Notes: generated by a model from the letters alone, not told the origin. Shown: positions 43,394 to 53,767, numbered from the stretch's first letter. The stretch: DNA of 64,000 bases from Prostheceraeus crozeri (GCA_907163375.1 CAJQUW010003051.1:92614-156613); one strand, 5' to 3'. Numbers and translations: made by a program.

Positions 43394-43924
43394 TTATAAA
43401 TCAATGGTTTGAAAGAGATAAAATAGATACAGCTGGTAACTATCATACAGCGAGCAATGATAACCATACAGGACTTTGGCAGTGTTGAGGTAAGGAGGAA
43501 AGAAGCATTGGTTATGAACGTAGCTACTACAACGAACAGACAAAATAGGAACACACAAATCCTTAAAACGTTTCGTGACTTCATGATAATGTTGATTCAC
43601 TCTACTATCCCAAGGTGGGAGCAAAATATCATCAATGATTAGATTGGGAAATACTTTCCTCTCCTTACCAGGATTATTACAAAAGATGCGTATAACATTG
43701 AAAGCAGCTAACCATCGTTTAAAGTCAATAAGAAGAGCACTCTCACAAGAAAAGCCATAGTCTTGCAAATATTTCAGATTAAGTCCATGAATGTGTTTTC
43801 TCGCCCATTGATCAACATTGGGATCGCAGTTGGCATGTTGATGATAGACACTAACAATCTGATATGTCCAATTGTTCATAGCAATAGCACTGAGCTCCTG
43901 TACAGGTTCACCCTCACAATCCAT
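43394..43924 (-). CDS. DEDDh 3'-5' exonuclease-like protein
   Basis: 176 residues, intact. The N-terminus MDCEGEPVQELSAI has Asp-x-Glu (D2, E4), as motif I of DEDD exonucleases. 'WARKHIHGLNLKYL' follows, then 'IRIFCNNPGKER' and 'LIIDDI' (possible motif II Asp98/99). The C-terminus has 'YGYHCSLYDSYQLYLF', where H156-x4-D161 matches the DEDDh motif III. The enzyme would remove nucleotides from 3' ends (proofreading, RNA trimming or end processing). Motif I sits right at the start codon, which is unusual; an upstream exon may exist. Similar 'HIHGLN' proteins are known as uncharacterised Polinton products, from general recollection. Confidence 0.5.
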   Translation of the reverse strand: MDCEGEPVQELSAIAMNNWTYQIVSVYHQHANCDPNVDQWARKHIHGLNLKYLQDYGFSCESALLIDFKRWLAAFNVIRIFCNNPGKERKVFPNLIIDDILLPPWDSRVNQHYHEVTKRFKDLCVPILSVRCSSYVHNQCFFPPYLNTAKVLYGYHCSLYDSYQLYLFYLFQTIDL

Positions 43925-43976
43925 AAAAATGATGATAGAAGCCTAAAACGGAAATTTACACATCTAAGGAAACGTT

Positions 43977-44102
43977 CTATAACATATTACAAAATGAAGA
44001 ATTACATCGATGCTTTTCACGACAAAATACACAAATGATATGATGGCAACGAAGAAGTAAAATGTATCTAATAAGACCACGTCTACGACACTCAAAGCAC
44101 AT
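43977..44102 (-). CDS. 41-residue mini RING-like zinc finger
   Basis: Very short ATG frame starting 35 bp after the stop of the 235-residue gene. The spacing is C2-x2-C5, C19-x-H21, C24-x2-C27, C33-x4-C38, a compact RING-like cross-brace in which the last pair is wider than normal. The frame is open further upstream but that part would overlap the neighbouring gene. Resembles the larger RING protein of the same block, so perhaps a diverged duplicate. In copy B an A-to-T change makes an in-frame TGA. Confidence 0.45.
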   Translation of the reverse strand: MCFECRRRGLIRYILLLRCHHIICVFCREKHRCNSSFCNML

Positions 44103-44136
44103 AAGCGAATTGTCATAGGGTAGAGTTAGGAAAGGA

Positions 44137-44906
44137 CTAGTAATTCTCCTTCTTTGATTTGCGTTTTGATGTAGCATTCTTCTCCGACTTGCGCTTCGTA
44201 CCACTGCTGTTAAGGATTTGATCAATTATGTCGTCCACGTTGGGTGGTTTTGGAATATATAGGATGGATTCCATATGCATGGAGAGAGAGGCTATTTTAT
44301 TATCCTTGTGTCGACCATAATATAGCCCATTCACTTTGAAAAGGATATCCCAAGTACCTTCTCCGAGCTCGTCACATGTGATGGGTGTTGAATGATCTCC
44401 CTCCTTCTTATAGTAAGTGCACCAATGTGATACCGGTAGGCAAATGTGATTACCATCCCAAATCTTTCTATAGGGAGTATCCTTGTCATCTCTCGCCTTC
44501 CACTCTTGAGCAAGAGGAGTAGGAATGTCCATATTTAATGTCACGTACTCCTCAATAATATCAAGTTGGTGGCGAATGTACGGACTCACGGGGATCAGTA
44601 TGTAGTCCCCATACTGATTGTGCATTATCTTGACATCCGTGGAAGGGAGCATTCCCGTTTGGAGTACTACGCTATGATCGTCATAACGCAAGACTTGTTT
44701 AAATTTACGCTGTAGCGGTGTAGGATTATGTACCTTGGTTGTTTCTTCCACTGGCCTCAGTTGTAGATGATCTGATCGTAGCGAACCTTGTAACGTTTGA
44801 CCACCATTTTGTCCTACTAGTGCAGCAGATGGAGTAGATGCCTGAAAATGAAAAAGATTGTATTAAGTTTACGTTCAAGGGAGGGACGAAAGTAGCGACT
44901 TACCAT
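44137..44906 (-). CDS. 235-residue spliced protein of unknown function
   Basis: First gene of the leftward virion block. Coding exon 1 is only the ATG (44906-44904). A 62-bp intron follows (44903-44842, ATG|GTAAGT..TTTTCAG|GCA) and exon 2 runs 44841-44137. The spliced start reads MASTPSAALVGQNGG. The body has 'HNQYGDYILIPVSPYIRHQL' and 'TWDILFKVNGLYYGRHKDNK', which look beta-rich, and a basic tail KRKSEKNATSKRKSKK that is a likely nuclear signal. A TATA box lies ~100 bp upstream. A single-stranded-DNA-binding or regulatory protein would fit, but nothing proves it. Copy B preserves the same splice signals. Confidence 0.62.
44842..44903 (-). other. 62-bp intron directly after the start codon
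   Basis: GTAAGTCGCTAC donor and TTTTTCATTTTCAG acceptor. The intron splits the first and second codons. The equivalent in copy B (53771-53838) keeps donor and acceptor, which supports real splicing. Confidence 0.75.
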
Positions 44907-45006
44907 TTTAGTTGGATAATAGAATAGGGAACTAGAGAGAGAAAATGTGCGTCCGTCACTCGTGCGATTCAACGATGGAATGATTCTCACTGTGGAAGGC
45001 TCGCTA

Positions 45007-45014
45007 TTTATATA
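45007..45014 (-). promoter_or_regulatory. TATA box of the 235-residue gene
   Basis: On the minus strand TATATAAATAGCG, 101 bp upstream of the ATG. The same box occurs in copy B at 53657-53664. It is a candidate target for the element's own TBP-like protein. Confidence 0.6.
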
Positions 45015-45158
45015 GAAATGCTTGATTCTCATTGGATGATGATCCTCATTGGACAATAACATCAAGCTGATTCCAAATCTGGCCTCCGTTTACCAATCCG
45101 AGCCTTCATTCGCCCGCTGGAGCTGTTTCTTGGGAAATTCTAACTCTGTCGTTTTTCG

Positions 45159-45341
45159 TCAATCTCCCAAAATCTTAAATGGCGTCTCACATCTAAACGA
45201 AGACAGATATGAACAAGCCGTTTCTTTCACTGAATTTATTTCACTCTTAAGTGGGAAGCGTTTATTGCAAAAACTCGCACTATAATAGGGTTGAGGGCGG
45301 GGACGGACTGTGGTTCGCCTCTTCTTTGTTGGTGGCTCCAT
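45159..45341 (-). CDS. small ORF with nuclear-signal-like start, uncertain
   Basis: 60 residues beginning MEPPTKKRRTTVRPRP, a strong nuclear-localisation-like sequence. The second half crosses into sequence shared with copy B and the terminal repeats. It may be a first exon of another gene or a chance junction product at the end of copy A. TATATAATGG lies directly at its start, too close to be its promoter. Confidence 0.25.
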   Translation of the reverse strand: MEPPTKKRRTTVRPRPQPYYSASFCNKRFPLKSEINSVKETACSYLSSFRCETPFKILGD

Positions 45342-45631
45342 TATATATCGTGGTTCAGATCATGTATCTTACGTAAACAATGAACCAAACCCAATGTCAA
45401 TCTGCATACACAAGATTCCTCCAAAATAACGACACTCCAGTTGAGAACGTAACTTCTTCTGCACACGAATCGATCAGTTCTTCCACGTCCCAATCGTCAC
45501 CAATGTTCAAATAGCGATTAGGACACGTTCAGTGCACTTTTGGGGAACTTTGCAGATGTTCGAATATCAAACAAGAAGCGTGGGTCCTATTACAGTATTA
45601 CATTCAACAACTGAATACGAAAGCTCTGCAA

Positions 45632-45805
45632 TTAATCTTCTCTAACGACAACTCTTTCCTTTGTTTGTATTTTTTGTGGACATAATATACAGTGTATTAC
45701 AGTCTCGTTCACAATAAAGTCTTTCGATGAATAAGGTGTATAGGATATCTCCTCTTTGGGATGACGTGTCGCAGCCAGAGAGCGTAACGTTGCTGTTGTC
45801 GGCAT
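45632..45805 (-). CDS. 57-residue TATA-driven small protein
   Basis: Intact ATG frame (MPTTATLRSLAATRH..) 36 bp downstream of a TATA box on the minus strand. It contains 'VIHCILCPQKIQ', a single Cys-x2-Cys, and ends VVVRED. Promoter position is the main support. No family recognised. It lies just outside the copy A homology and may belong to the element or to its flank. Confidence 0.35.
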   Translation of the reverse strand: MPTTATLRSLAATRHPKEEISYTPYSSKDFIVNETVIHCILCPQKIQTKERVVVRED

Positions 45806-45840
45806 AGGATGAGAATGAATTTCTCTGACAGCGCCTTTCC

Positions 45841-45848
45841 TTATATAC
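45841..45848 (-). promoter_or_regulatory. TATA box
   Basis: GTATATAAGG on the minus strand, upstream of the 57-residue frame, in GC-rich surroundings (GCAGGGTATATAAGG). Confidence 0.5.
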
Positions 45849-45922
45849 CCTGCGGTGACTCATCACACGTGCTCGGCGCCGCGTGCTCCGATTGGTGCTC
45901 CGTGCTCAACCCCAAGTGCGCC

Positions 45923-46034
45923 GATGCGTGGGCGTGTGCTCTGATTCCTGTCTTCTTCGCTACTGATGCGTGGGCGTGTGCTCTGTTTCCTGTCTTCTTC
46001 GCTACTGATGCGTGGGCGTGTGCTCCGATGAAAG
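45923..46034 (+). repeat. 42-bp minisatellite, about 2.7 units
   Basis: Units start at 45923, 45965 and 46007 with GATGCGTGGGCGTGTGCTC and continue TTTCCTGTCTTCTTCGCTACT. Because 42 is a multiple of three, frames stay open through it on both strands. Confidence 0.88.
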
Positions 46035-46109
46035 GGCAGGTCATGACCTTTCGAGCAAATTCGCCGGGAAGGGGCTAGACTCTCCTACTAATAGCAGATC
46101 TTCAATAAA

Positions 46110-46465
46110 TTATCAATGGACTAACAACCGTTACTTTGAGACCCGCGTGATGCTGAATGAAGTCCATCGATGGATTAACAAGCGTCACTTTGAAAACCAT
46201 CAAGGCAAAAGCAAATACTCAAGAAAATATCAATGGATTAACAAACAAAATGCGGGTATAAAACAATCATGAGAATAGCAGATACTGAAGTAAAATATCA
46301 ATGGATTAACAAACGCAAAACGCTACCATGCGGCAATGAAGGCTATCAACAGAATAGCTGATGCTCTAGAAAAATATCAATGGATTAACAAACGTTTCTA
46401 CGGGTATGAAAATCTAGAGAATAGCCGATGCACTAGAAAAATGTCAATGGATTAACAAACGTTGT
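46110..46465 (+). repeat. 54-79-bp repeats, apparently once coding (QWINK)
   Basis: The word ATGGATTAACAA (first unit ATGGACTAACAA) occurs at 46116, 46170, 46233, 46301, 46380 and 46447. The first two spacings (54, 63) are multiples of three and translate to units ending QWINKR or similar; later spacings (68, 79, 67) are not. 'RIADALEKYQWINKR' can be read in one unit. This suggests a decayed gene encoding ~18-22-residue repeats. No protein family assigned. Confidence 0.6.
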
Positions 46466-46554
46466 TATGAAATATATAAAATGAATAACAAATGTTCATG
46501 CAAACCTAGGAACTGAATTACAATACAGTCTCTAACTTACCAAGCATATTTTGT

Positions 46555-48452
46555 TGTAAATCATAGCGCTGAGCTTGTCAGGCTTGAGCCCTTTTTCGAA
46601 GGCTTTGATAAGAGAATCCCGCCTCGCTGAATAAGTCTTTCTACAGAAGCCGATTATGAACACTGGGGTGGAAAAAGAATTTTTGCACTCCTTGACAAAA
46701 GTCCTTCATTTGTGGTCCTTTCTATTTCCAAAAATCCTTGGTCGGATGTCTGGAGGCCACACGAATGGTCTCAAAAAGCAACATTTCTGTTTCAAGTTGT
46801 TCATGAAGCGAAGTCTTCATGCGCTTTGGGCGTGGAGCAAACAATGTCTGAAACGGATCGCTGGATGTCGAGAGCTCACGTACCTGGTTATCACTGACTT
46901 TGTCCGTAGGGATATCAGATATATGCATTGAATCAAGCAGCTGATTCAAATAGTTCACAACACTCGATTTGAATCCTTGCATCTCCTGCTCCCATTCATT
47001 CATGAACACTGCTGCAATTCTCGGGTCTTTTTGCTGGGAATATCTAAGAGTTTTCACCAACTATCCTAAAGCCGTGTTGCAGACATCAATGCCTGACAAA
47101 TAACAAGCCGCTTTTGCAAATGATGAACCACAATATGGCCACAGCGTCTTTCTCATCTGGTTTCGTAGAAGGCAGCAAGTCTCCCGAGAGATGGCAGGCA
47201 CTTCTTCACTAATCTGCATTTGGAACAAAGTGAATATCCAAAGTAACGATAGTTCAGGTAAGATAGATGAGAAGTTGGTCATCAACCTCAACTCTTTCAA
47301 AGAAGCACTTGAGGCTTCCATTAATATCCAACAGAGATTTCAGTGCAGGTAAAGGTGGCAATTGTCAGATACATGACAGTCTTCTTCTGACAGAAATACA
47401 GGTGTAGTTGTCACCGCAGATCGAAGTCGAGAATGTTGAAAGCGCCATGGGCGAGGGTCGTGCCTTTATCAGGAATAGCAACGCTTCAGTCGCTTCGCAT
47501 TTTTGGTCGCTGTACATTATAGAAAGATTCCACAGAAGTCAGATTAGACAGCATGCCACTTAGTAATTCTGGTGGAGACTTCTCGAAAACGTCTTTGACA
47601 TAAGTCGACAAGGCATGTTCGGTACAACCAATTCTACCACCCAAGTTCAGCGTCGTTGGATAACGGCCGTCGAACGCTGCGACCATTTTCGGTTTGTTGT
47701 CACTAACTATAAAGATAGGTTGAGAGAGCCCACCCTGTTTTTCATCATCCGGTGACTTAATGCATTCTTCGAGAATTTTGAAAGTGAACGAAGCGTCGTG
47801 TGGTAAATCATCCAAATCACAAATCTTAAGTGGATAACTGAACCAACGCCAATCTTTATCGAGTCCACAAGCAACAATAGCAAAATAAGAGAGTCGATGT
47901 TCATGTTTCCAGACGACAAAAATCAATCTTATGCATGATAACCAGCATCCGGGATCGTTTTGAGACTGTTTCTAAAATGATGTTGCAACTTCGCATGGGA
48001 TTGCTCTCCCTCAGTCATTAACCCCGATGAAATGTAAGTTCGTCCGACGGAATAGTCATTGATCTTGTTGTTTCTGTGCGTTACCGAAGAAGCGAAGTTT
48101 GCGTAAGAAGATGCAATTTGAGCCATGGCGTTGATGGACACAGTCGGATGGGGCACAAACAAGCGTTCACTACATGCTGCTGCCATTGTTCTTTTGCTTC
48201 TTTCGGAAGAGGAGGCTTGCTTGTTGATGGAGCACACTGAAAACTTCGGTGAAGGGTTGAATGGTTGAGTTGATTGGACGTCGACGTCGCCGGTGCGCAG
48301 TTTTTCTCGAGATGGCGCTTTATTGCACTGACCCCACTCTGGTTGACCCACTGTCCTCTTGTCTTCTTAAACCAAAGAAACAATTTCTTACAGGCATCAC
48401 AATAAAGGAAAGGGACCACAATGGTTTCTTGTGTCTCCTGAGCTCTCGGCAA
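46555..48452 (-). pseudogene. hAT transposase with BED finger, decayed
   Basis: Minus-strand remains of a hAT-superfamily transposase in several frames. The N-terminus has a BED zinc finger (FLYCDACKKLFLWFKK.., then 'SGVSAIKRHLEKNC'). The middle has 'QPIFIVSDNKPKMVAAFDGR' and 'GCTEHALSTYVKDVFEKSP', matching the catalytic Asp-Asn and Cys-x2-His region. Further pieces are at 47.06-47.32 and 46.72-47.06 kb. The C-terminus near 46.56-46.65 kb reads 'DLFSEAGFSYQSLRKGLKPD', the dimerisation-domain signature. Stops and frameshifts make it inactive. Confidence 0.8.
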
Positions 48453-48679
48453 CCGGTGATATGTCCACTTGCACGGCCTTTTATCCTCGAATCAAGATTG
48501 GCACTACCACTGGCTTAATGACTTCGGTGGCGGAACAAAAGATACACGAGCAGCAGAAATGTGCTGCTGCAGAGTTTTTGTTCTACTTCGAAGAAACTTG
48601 TTCGAAGACATCGCATCGGACGACCTGCCTCAGAGTGGGAACTGAAGTTGCAGACGATTATAATTACATCATATAGCTC

Positions 48680-48920
48680 GGTTCTTCTTCGGTCTGCAGC
48701 CTAATGAATCGCCAAGCGTTCAATCAGGGAAAAGAATGTTTTGCCGAGCTCACATTCCCTCACTTGAATTGTCAAAAGTTTCGTAAGTGAAATTGATCAT
48801 GCAGCGCACGAGGGCGAGAGAGATTCGGTCGGTCACTGACATGGATACTGATTCTCTCCCGTCGGTTGATGACGATGCGAATTGACAGACAGCCTCAACA
48901 GATAATTACATAATCCAGGT

Positions 48921-48955
<35 letters not shown>

Positions 48956-51900
48956 CAAGACCGATATTAGTCTTACCTTATATAAGATTGATAAGCCAAG
49001 AAAAGAATTGTTATGATGATGGTTGCCGACCCGTGTTTCGTCACCCTTCCGACAGAATTATGCTTTTTTCAGGACAAGGACAGGACCTGCTTACTGTAGA
49101 CACACCTTGTACAATGTACATGTATAAATGTTGTATTTTCACTTCAATCTGTGCCGTCATTCATGAGCGGCTACGCCTAGTCATCCTAGTAAGATGAGTG
49201 CAACTACAGCCATGCATTCTCGCTTTCTCACAACCTTATCGCAAACCAAAACAAAAGAGTTGGATACTTTCAAATAGGATTTAAATTTATTCTTATTTTG
49301 GTGATCCATATAATCTTCATTTAATTCCCATGGGATTCCCATGATCTTGTGAGCAAGATTCCATCTCATGGCAAAGCCTGCAATTATTGACTCTTAGGTT
49401 AAATTCTAAGCGATGTCATTACACAAATTGCAGCTTAGGGTTCTCATATTGCATGTTTTTATAGCTACCCATAAGGTTGACAAACTCATTCAATTGGTTG
49501 GACATCTCAAAAAACGTGATAAAATGGATTGACCTTACACAAAAAACACAAAAAACAATCTGATTTGTTTTTGTTTTTAGAGCATTTTAAAAAAAACATG
49601 GTTTCTTTTATCCCTAGACGTACAACGAAACAGATTTTCAATGTTCATTTAATAAGCTATTGATATCATACTGAGAATTTCGTTTGGTCGTTGGAATTAA
49701 ACCAACAATTTATGCCTAATATGTTGAATGCAATATTGTGCATAGAAATATTTTTGTTCTTTTTATGTATTTCGAGTCGTAGGGAATGGACCTGATTTAT
49801 CATTGTTAAGTTAAGTTGATTTCTCTGGGTCATCAAAATTCAGCACTAATGCAGCTATTTGGTTATTTTTTACAGCTTAACTTTATTCACATTCACTGTT
49901 TGAGTTGGAAATTGAAAATAATGCGTACCGTAAGTCCCACCAATATTACCGTGAGGCATTAGCAACAGGAAAATGGATATTTACAAGAAACCAAAATCAA
50001 TCAAAAATCATATTTAGATAGAATTACAAAAATAATGAAATAAAATAAATTATGAAAGGGGGGGGGGATTGTGAATACAGTTAGTTTACAGAAAACTCAA
50101 GTACATTTATCATAAAGTAACTTGAACAGCATGCCTATAGGACACACCCTCTGAAGTTTTTAGAGATATCTATTTATCGTATGTTAAATTACTTAAAGTA
50201 CTTAAAACATGTTATGGAATGACTTCTCCCAGATATACGATATTTCAATTAAAAATACTCGATTGAAAACTTCTATAAAACAAATTTGTTGATCGCTCTT
50301 TATATTATGAGGAAAAGCCACCCTTTCCAAAGAGGTATGAAATAAAATATATCTAATCTCGAAATAGTTTTTGATCTACGGTCTCTGCACTCTCTTTGCT
50401 TCGAACGCATGAAAATTGGTCGAGATCTCGAGGATTAAATTCACTGAAGTCAAAAGGAAAATTATAGAGTCTGATAATACTGCATGTTACATAATGGCAT
50501 TTTCAAAGCCAAATATTTCATCAGGTTAGAGTTAATTAAATTTTGTACTATCAGTCATTTTCTAAATATCAAAATAAGTCAGTTGAAACATGTTTTTCCG
50601 ATTCGGATTTATGGCGAAGTATAGAGCACTACAGAACCGCTCGGCATATACCATTTTTCGAGTTACATGCGGAAGGAGATATTTACATGTAGATATTGCT
50701 ACTTTAAAATACAAAATAATAGTAGCGGGGTATACAATTTAATATTTAAACTTAGATGGTGAGTTAATCATCAAATCAAAGCCCGTTAGAAAAATTACCT
50801 TTACCCTAGGCATTACCATTTATTTCAAAACCATTGGGATGAACGGACGATGATAGAAAAGTCAGCATTAAATTCTCTGGTCTTACACCATGGGAATACT
50901 TATCCTGAGTCAAAGGTGTTCTCTGGTAGATTCACAAATAGCACGGAAGACCATAGAAGGCATAAACACATATGTAGAGGGTCCTATTAAATGAGCGATA
51001 GTTTCCACTGTTATTTCAATGTAACTGGTCTGAATTACAATAACTAATTTTTGTAATTTCTTGACTCAAACAAAGGTTCATATTTAGGTCTAGGCTAAAA
51101 GTCGAGGTTAATGGTTAGAGCAATTTTGGTGTAGACCATTATTCGTCAAAAATGATTCGCAAATATTCGTCAAATTAAAACTGATTGGTCTCAAGGCTTT
51201 GCCTACAAATGGATGGGAGAAAAAAAAGTACAAGCTGTTGAGAGATATATTGTTGAAACTATTACATTTCTTGGAAATAAAGGAACAATTACAAATGATT
51301 TACTCTTCTGGTGGTTTTTGCTTCCTCTTCACGAACTCTCTATACAAAATGGCGACCACCAGGCAGGGGGTTTTCAAAAAATATATTGAGATCAACTGAT
51401 TTATGTCATCAAAATGTTATGATTAATTGATTGATAAAACGAATTGCAATAAATTGACTGGAATCATTTGTGATGATGATGAAGTTCGGTAGTTGATTCG
51501 TAATGCTTCATCTGCAATGCGTCCCACTCCCTGCACCTTTTTGTAAATAATTGGCCCCGCTCAGTTCATTTGTTGAGATTTGTCTATTCACACATCGCTT
51601 TACATAGGGCATAGCCTCTAGCATTTTAGAGCACAAGTAGGACTATTTGGTGATTCTGTTTAGTACACTGTTTAATATATTATTATATATTATATATATA
51701 TATATATTATATATAGTATATATATATATATATATATCTTATATTACAATACACAATTTCATAAACTTCCTTTGTTCTCATGATGATTGATCATGCACAT
51801 GTGAATTTTTCTATTCATTTGTTTCAGACAATCAAGCGGATCTATCATTGTGATCACGAAGCATGAATCTATGTCCGCAAGAATATTTAATAATATTATT

Positions 51901-52000
51901 TTTTACATCCAATTAGGAATATAAAAATACCGGAAAAAAACCCCAGTTTACGTTTACCAGTCAGCCGAGTAGTCTCTCTAACAGAGAATTCAACAGCACA
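48680..52000. other. gene-poor interval with simple repeats
   Basis: No supported gene. It contains a (TC)n tract at 48926-48952, a 10-G run near 50058, and an (AT)n tract at about 51676-51740. The remaining sequence is AT-rich with scattered short open frames. Confidence 0.5.
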
Positions 52001-52026
52001 TTGCGGCTTTTGGGCGACCTGCAAAG

Positions 52027-52836
52027 GCAGAGGATGCGGAATCGGAAGTCGGTGTCCCGGAGTCCTATTCGTTTTCCTGGAGTCGGAATAGGAGTCCTAT
52101 CGAATGATAGGACACCGGACTACCGGCTGATAAACTAGACCACCAAATTATAGCACAAACAAATTATTTATTTTTCGTGCATAGCTGTCACTGTCTTGAT
52201 GTCAACTTTCTCCGTCCAAAAACAAAGTACAGAGACACTGCTGCATGCAAAGCTGTGTAATAGTTGATGGGAATGAAATCGTGAAAGTGAAAACAAGGGA
52301 TTGTCTTTTCAACTCGGCGATTTAGTAGAGAAGACTAAGCTCTTTCTAGCCTTTGATCACACATACGCACCAAATGTACGATCAGAGATAAAAATGGAAA
52401 TATTAGTTTGTTTGAGAATATTACCTCTTACCCTCACGTTAATCGTGTGCGAATTTCTCTCCTCTATAGCGGATATTGAAATCGAAAGTGGATTCATATT
52501 TTTTGGAGAAGGATGGGGATTTTCGTGCTTGGTAGAGACTGGAGAAAACCGTGTGAAGCACACATCAACAAGATGGGAGGAGCAGAGTCGCATGCATCCA
52601 ACTTAAAGCGACATTTTATAAACTTTCATCGAAAATGATTGATAATTGATACAGCAATAATCACTGAAGATAGTTTCAGGTAAGCCTATAATGATCTATG
52701 ATGTAGGCTACTAGTTTTTTTCAAAAAGCTAGGCTATATATACTTGCCACCCGGAGTCGGAGTCCTATCAAAAGACAGAGTCATATCAACCCCCGGAGTC
52801 GGAGTCCTATCAAAATGATGGGACTCCGCATCCCTG
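52027..52836. mobile_element. possible hAT-like element bounded by CAGRGGATGCGGA repeats
   Basis: The left side has GCAGAGGATGCGGAATCGG and GGAGTCCTAT motifs (52027-52110). The complement of the right side begins GCAGGGATGCGGAGTC and repeats GATAGGACTCCGACTCCGGG (52750-52836). These look like inverted termini around 0.8 kb, and CAGGGATG-type ends are known in hAT elements. I could not find a convincing 8-bp target duplication, so the call is tentative. No transposase within. Confidence 0.4.
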
Positions 52837-52869
52837 CTAGTAGTAAGTAAAACTCTACTTCTGGATAGC

Positions 52870-53480
52870 GCAAGATGGCCGCCGTCGCTGACGTCCCCCC
52901 CCCTCCTGTCAGTCGAGGTCGGTTCCGTGGGTGAGCCGCCGTATTGCTTCGAGTCTGACGTCCCCCCCTCCTGTCAGTCGAGTCGGTCGTTGTGGTGTGG
53001 CCGCCGTGTTGCTTCGAGTTCTGGACGTCCCCCCTCCTGTCAGTCGAGAGTCGGTCGTGGTGTGCCGCCCGTTGGTGCTTCGGAGGTCTGACGTCCCCAC
53101 CCTCTGGCCGGCCGTCGTTAGCGCGATGGTAAGGGTTGGTGTGTGATGCGCTCTCCAGGTTGGCGTGGTGTGCCGGCCAGGTTGGGAGGGTGGACTGTCG
53201 TAGCTCACCTGAAAAAATCCTAAGTGTCAGAGTGGCGTTGTATGGGTAAAATTTTGAAAATTTTCCAAAGTGTGGAATTTCGACCTGGGGACCCTGACCT
53301 AAGTTTGTTTCATCAAATTTCACGGAACCCCCACGACATCAATCTTCCAACTTTGGTTCTAGAGATCGTTAGAAAAGTCGTGATTGCAATAGTTCGATTG
53401 AAAGCTAAGAGTGAGACAAATTCAGTGAAAGAATCGGCTTGTTCCTATCTGTCTTCGTTTAGATGTGAGACGCCATTTAA
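52870..53480 (+). repeat. Polinton terminal repeats of copy B: 66-bp units plus one 385-bp-type unit
   Basis: GACGTCCCCCCCTCCTGTCA starts units at 52890, 52957, 53024 and 53090 (period 66-67 bp). GCCGGCCAGGTTGGGAGGGT and one copy of the larger unit of the 20.9-22.7 kb array follow (GCTCACCTG from 53203, TGTGGAATTTCGACCTGGG, AACTTTGGTTCTAG). It merges near 53.42 kb into sequence shared with copy A. The copy A lead-in has only traces of the 66-bp unit. Confidence 0.8.
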
Positions 53481-53656
53481 GATTTTGGGACATTGGGGGG
53501 GGGGACGAAAACGACAGAGTTAGAATAGAATTTCCCAAGAAACAGCTCAGCGGGCGAATGAAGTCTGAGGATTGGCTTTAACGGATGCCAGATTTTGGAA
53601 TCAACTTGATGTTATTGTCCAATGAGGATCGTCATCCAATGAGAATCAAGCATTTC

Positions 53657-53664
53657 TATATAAA
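53657..53664 (+). promoter_or_regulatory. TATA box (copy B)
   Basis: TATATAAATAGCGAGCC, identical in context to the box upstream of the 235-residue gene in copy A. Confidence 0.55.
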
Positions 53665-53767
53665 TAGCGAGCCTTCCACAGTTCGAGAATCATTCCATCG
53701 TTGAATCACACGAGTGACGGACGACATTTTTCTCTCTCTCTAGTTCCCTATTCTATTATCAACTAAA

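Larger units (their letters stand above)
20675..45285. mobile_element. Maverick/Polinton (adintovirus-like) element, copy A
   Basis: The interval carries the hallmark Polinton gene set: protein-primed PolB (broken, 31.2-32.5 kb), chromodomain integrase, adenain-type protease, packaging ATPase, and major and minor capsid-type proteins. PolB on + converges on the virion block on -. The left boundary is placed at GATGGCCGCCGTCG, which starts the terminal repeat array and recurs at the start of copy B (52873). On the right, similarity to copy B ends near 45.24-45.28 kb without an equivalent repeat array, so the right terminal repeat is missing or replaced. A length near 24.6 kb suits the family. 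That everything between belongs to one element is inference from gene order. The virion block is intact but 20.7-35.2 kb is full of indels. Confidence 0.7.
34830..45285 (-). repeat. 10.4-kb inverted repeat, arm A
   Basis: The complement of this interval matches 53.38-64.0 kb gene for gene. The match begins inside CCAATATTGG.. at the left and ends near AATTCAGTGAAAG at the right. Arm A carries intact ORFs between 35.2 and 44.9 kb. Its first 380 bp (34.83-35.2) has one-base insertions relative to arm B. Confidence 0.9.

Noticed and set aside
48926-48952. (TC)n tract as a regulatory element
   Set aside because: Simple microsatellite with no nearby gene.
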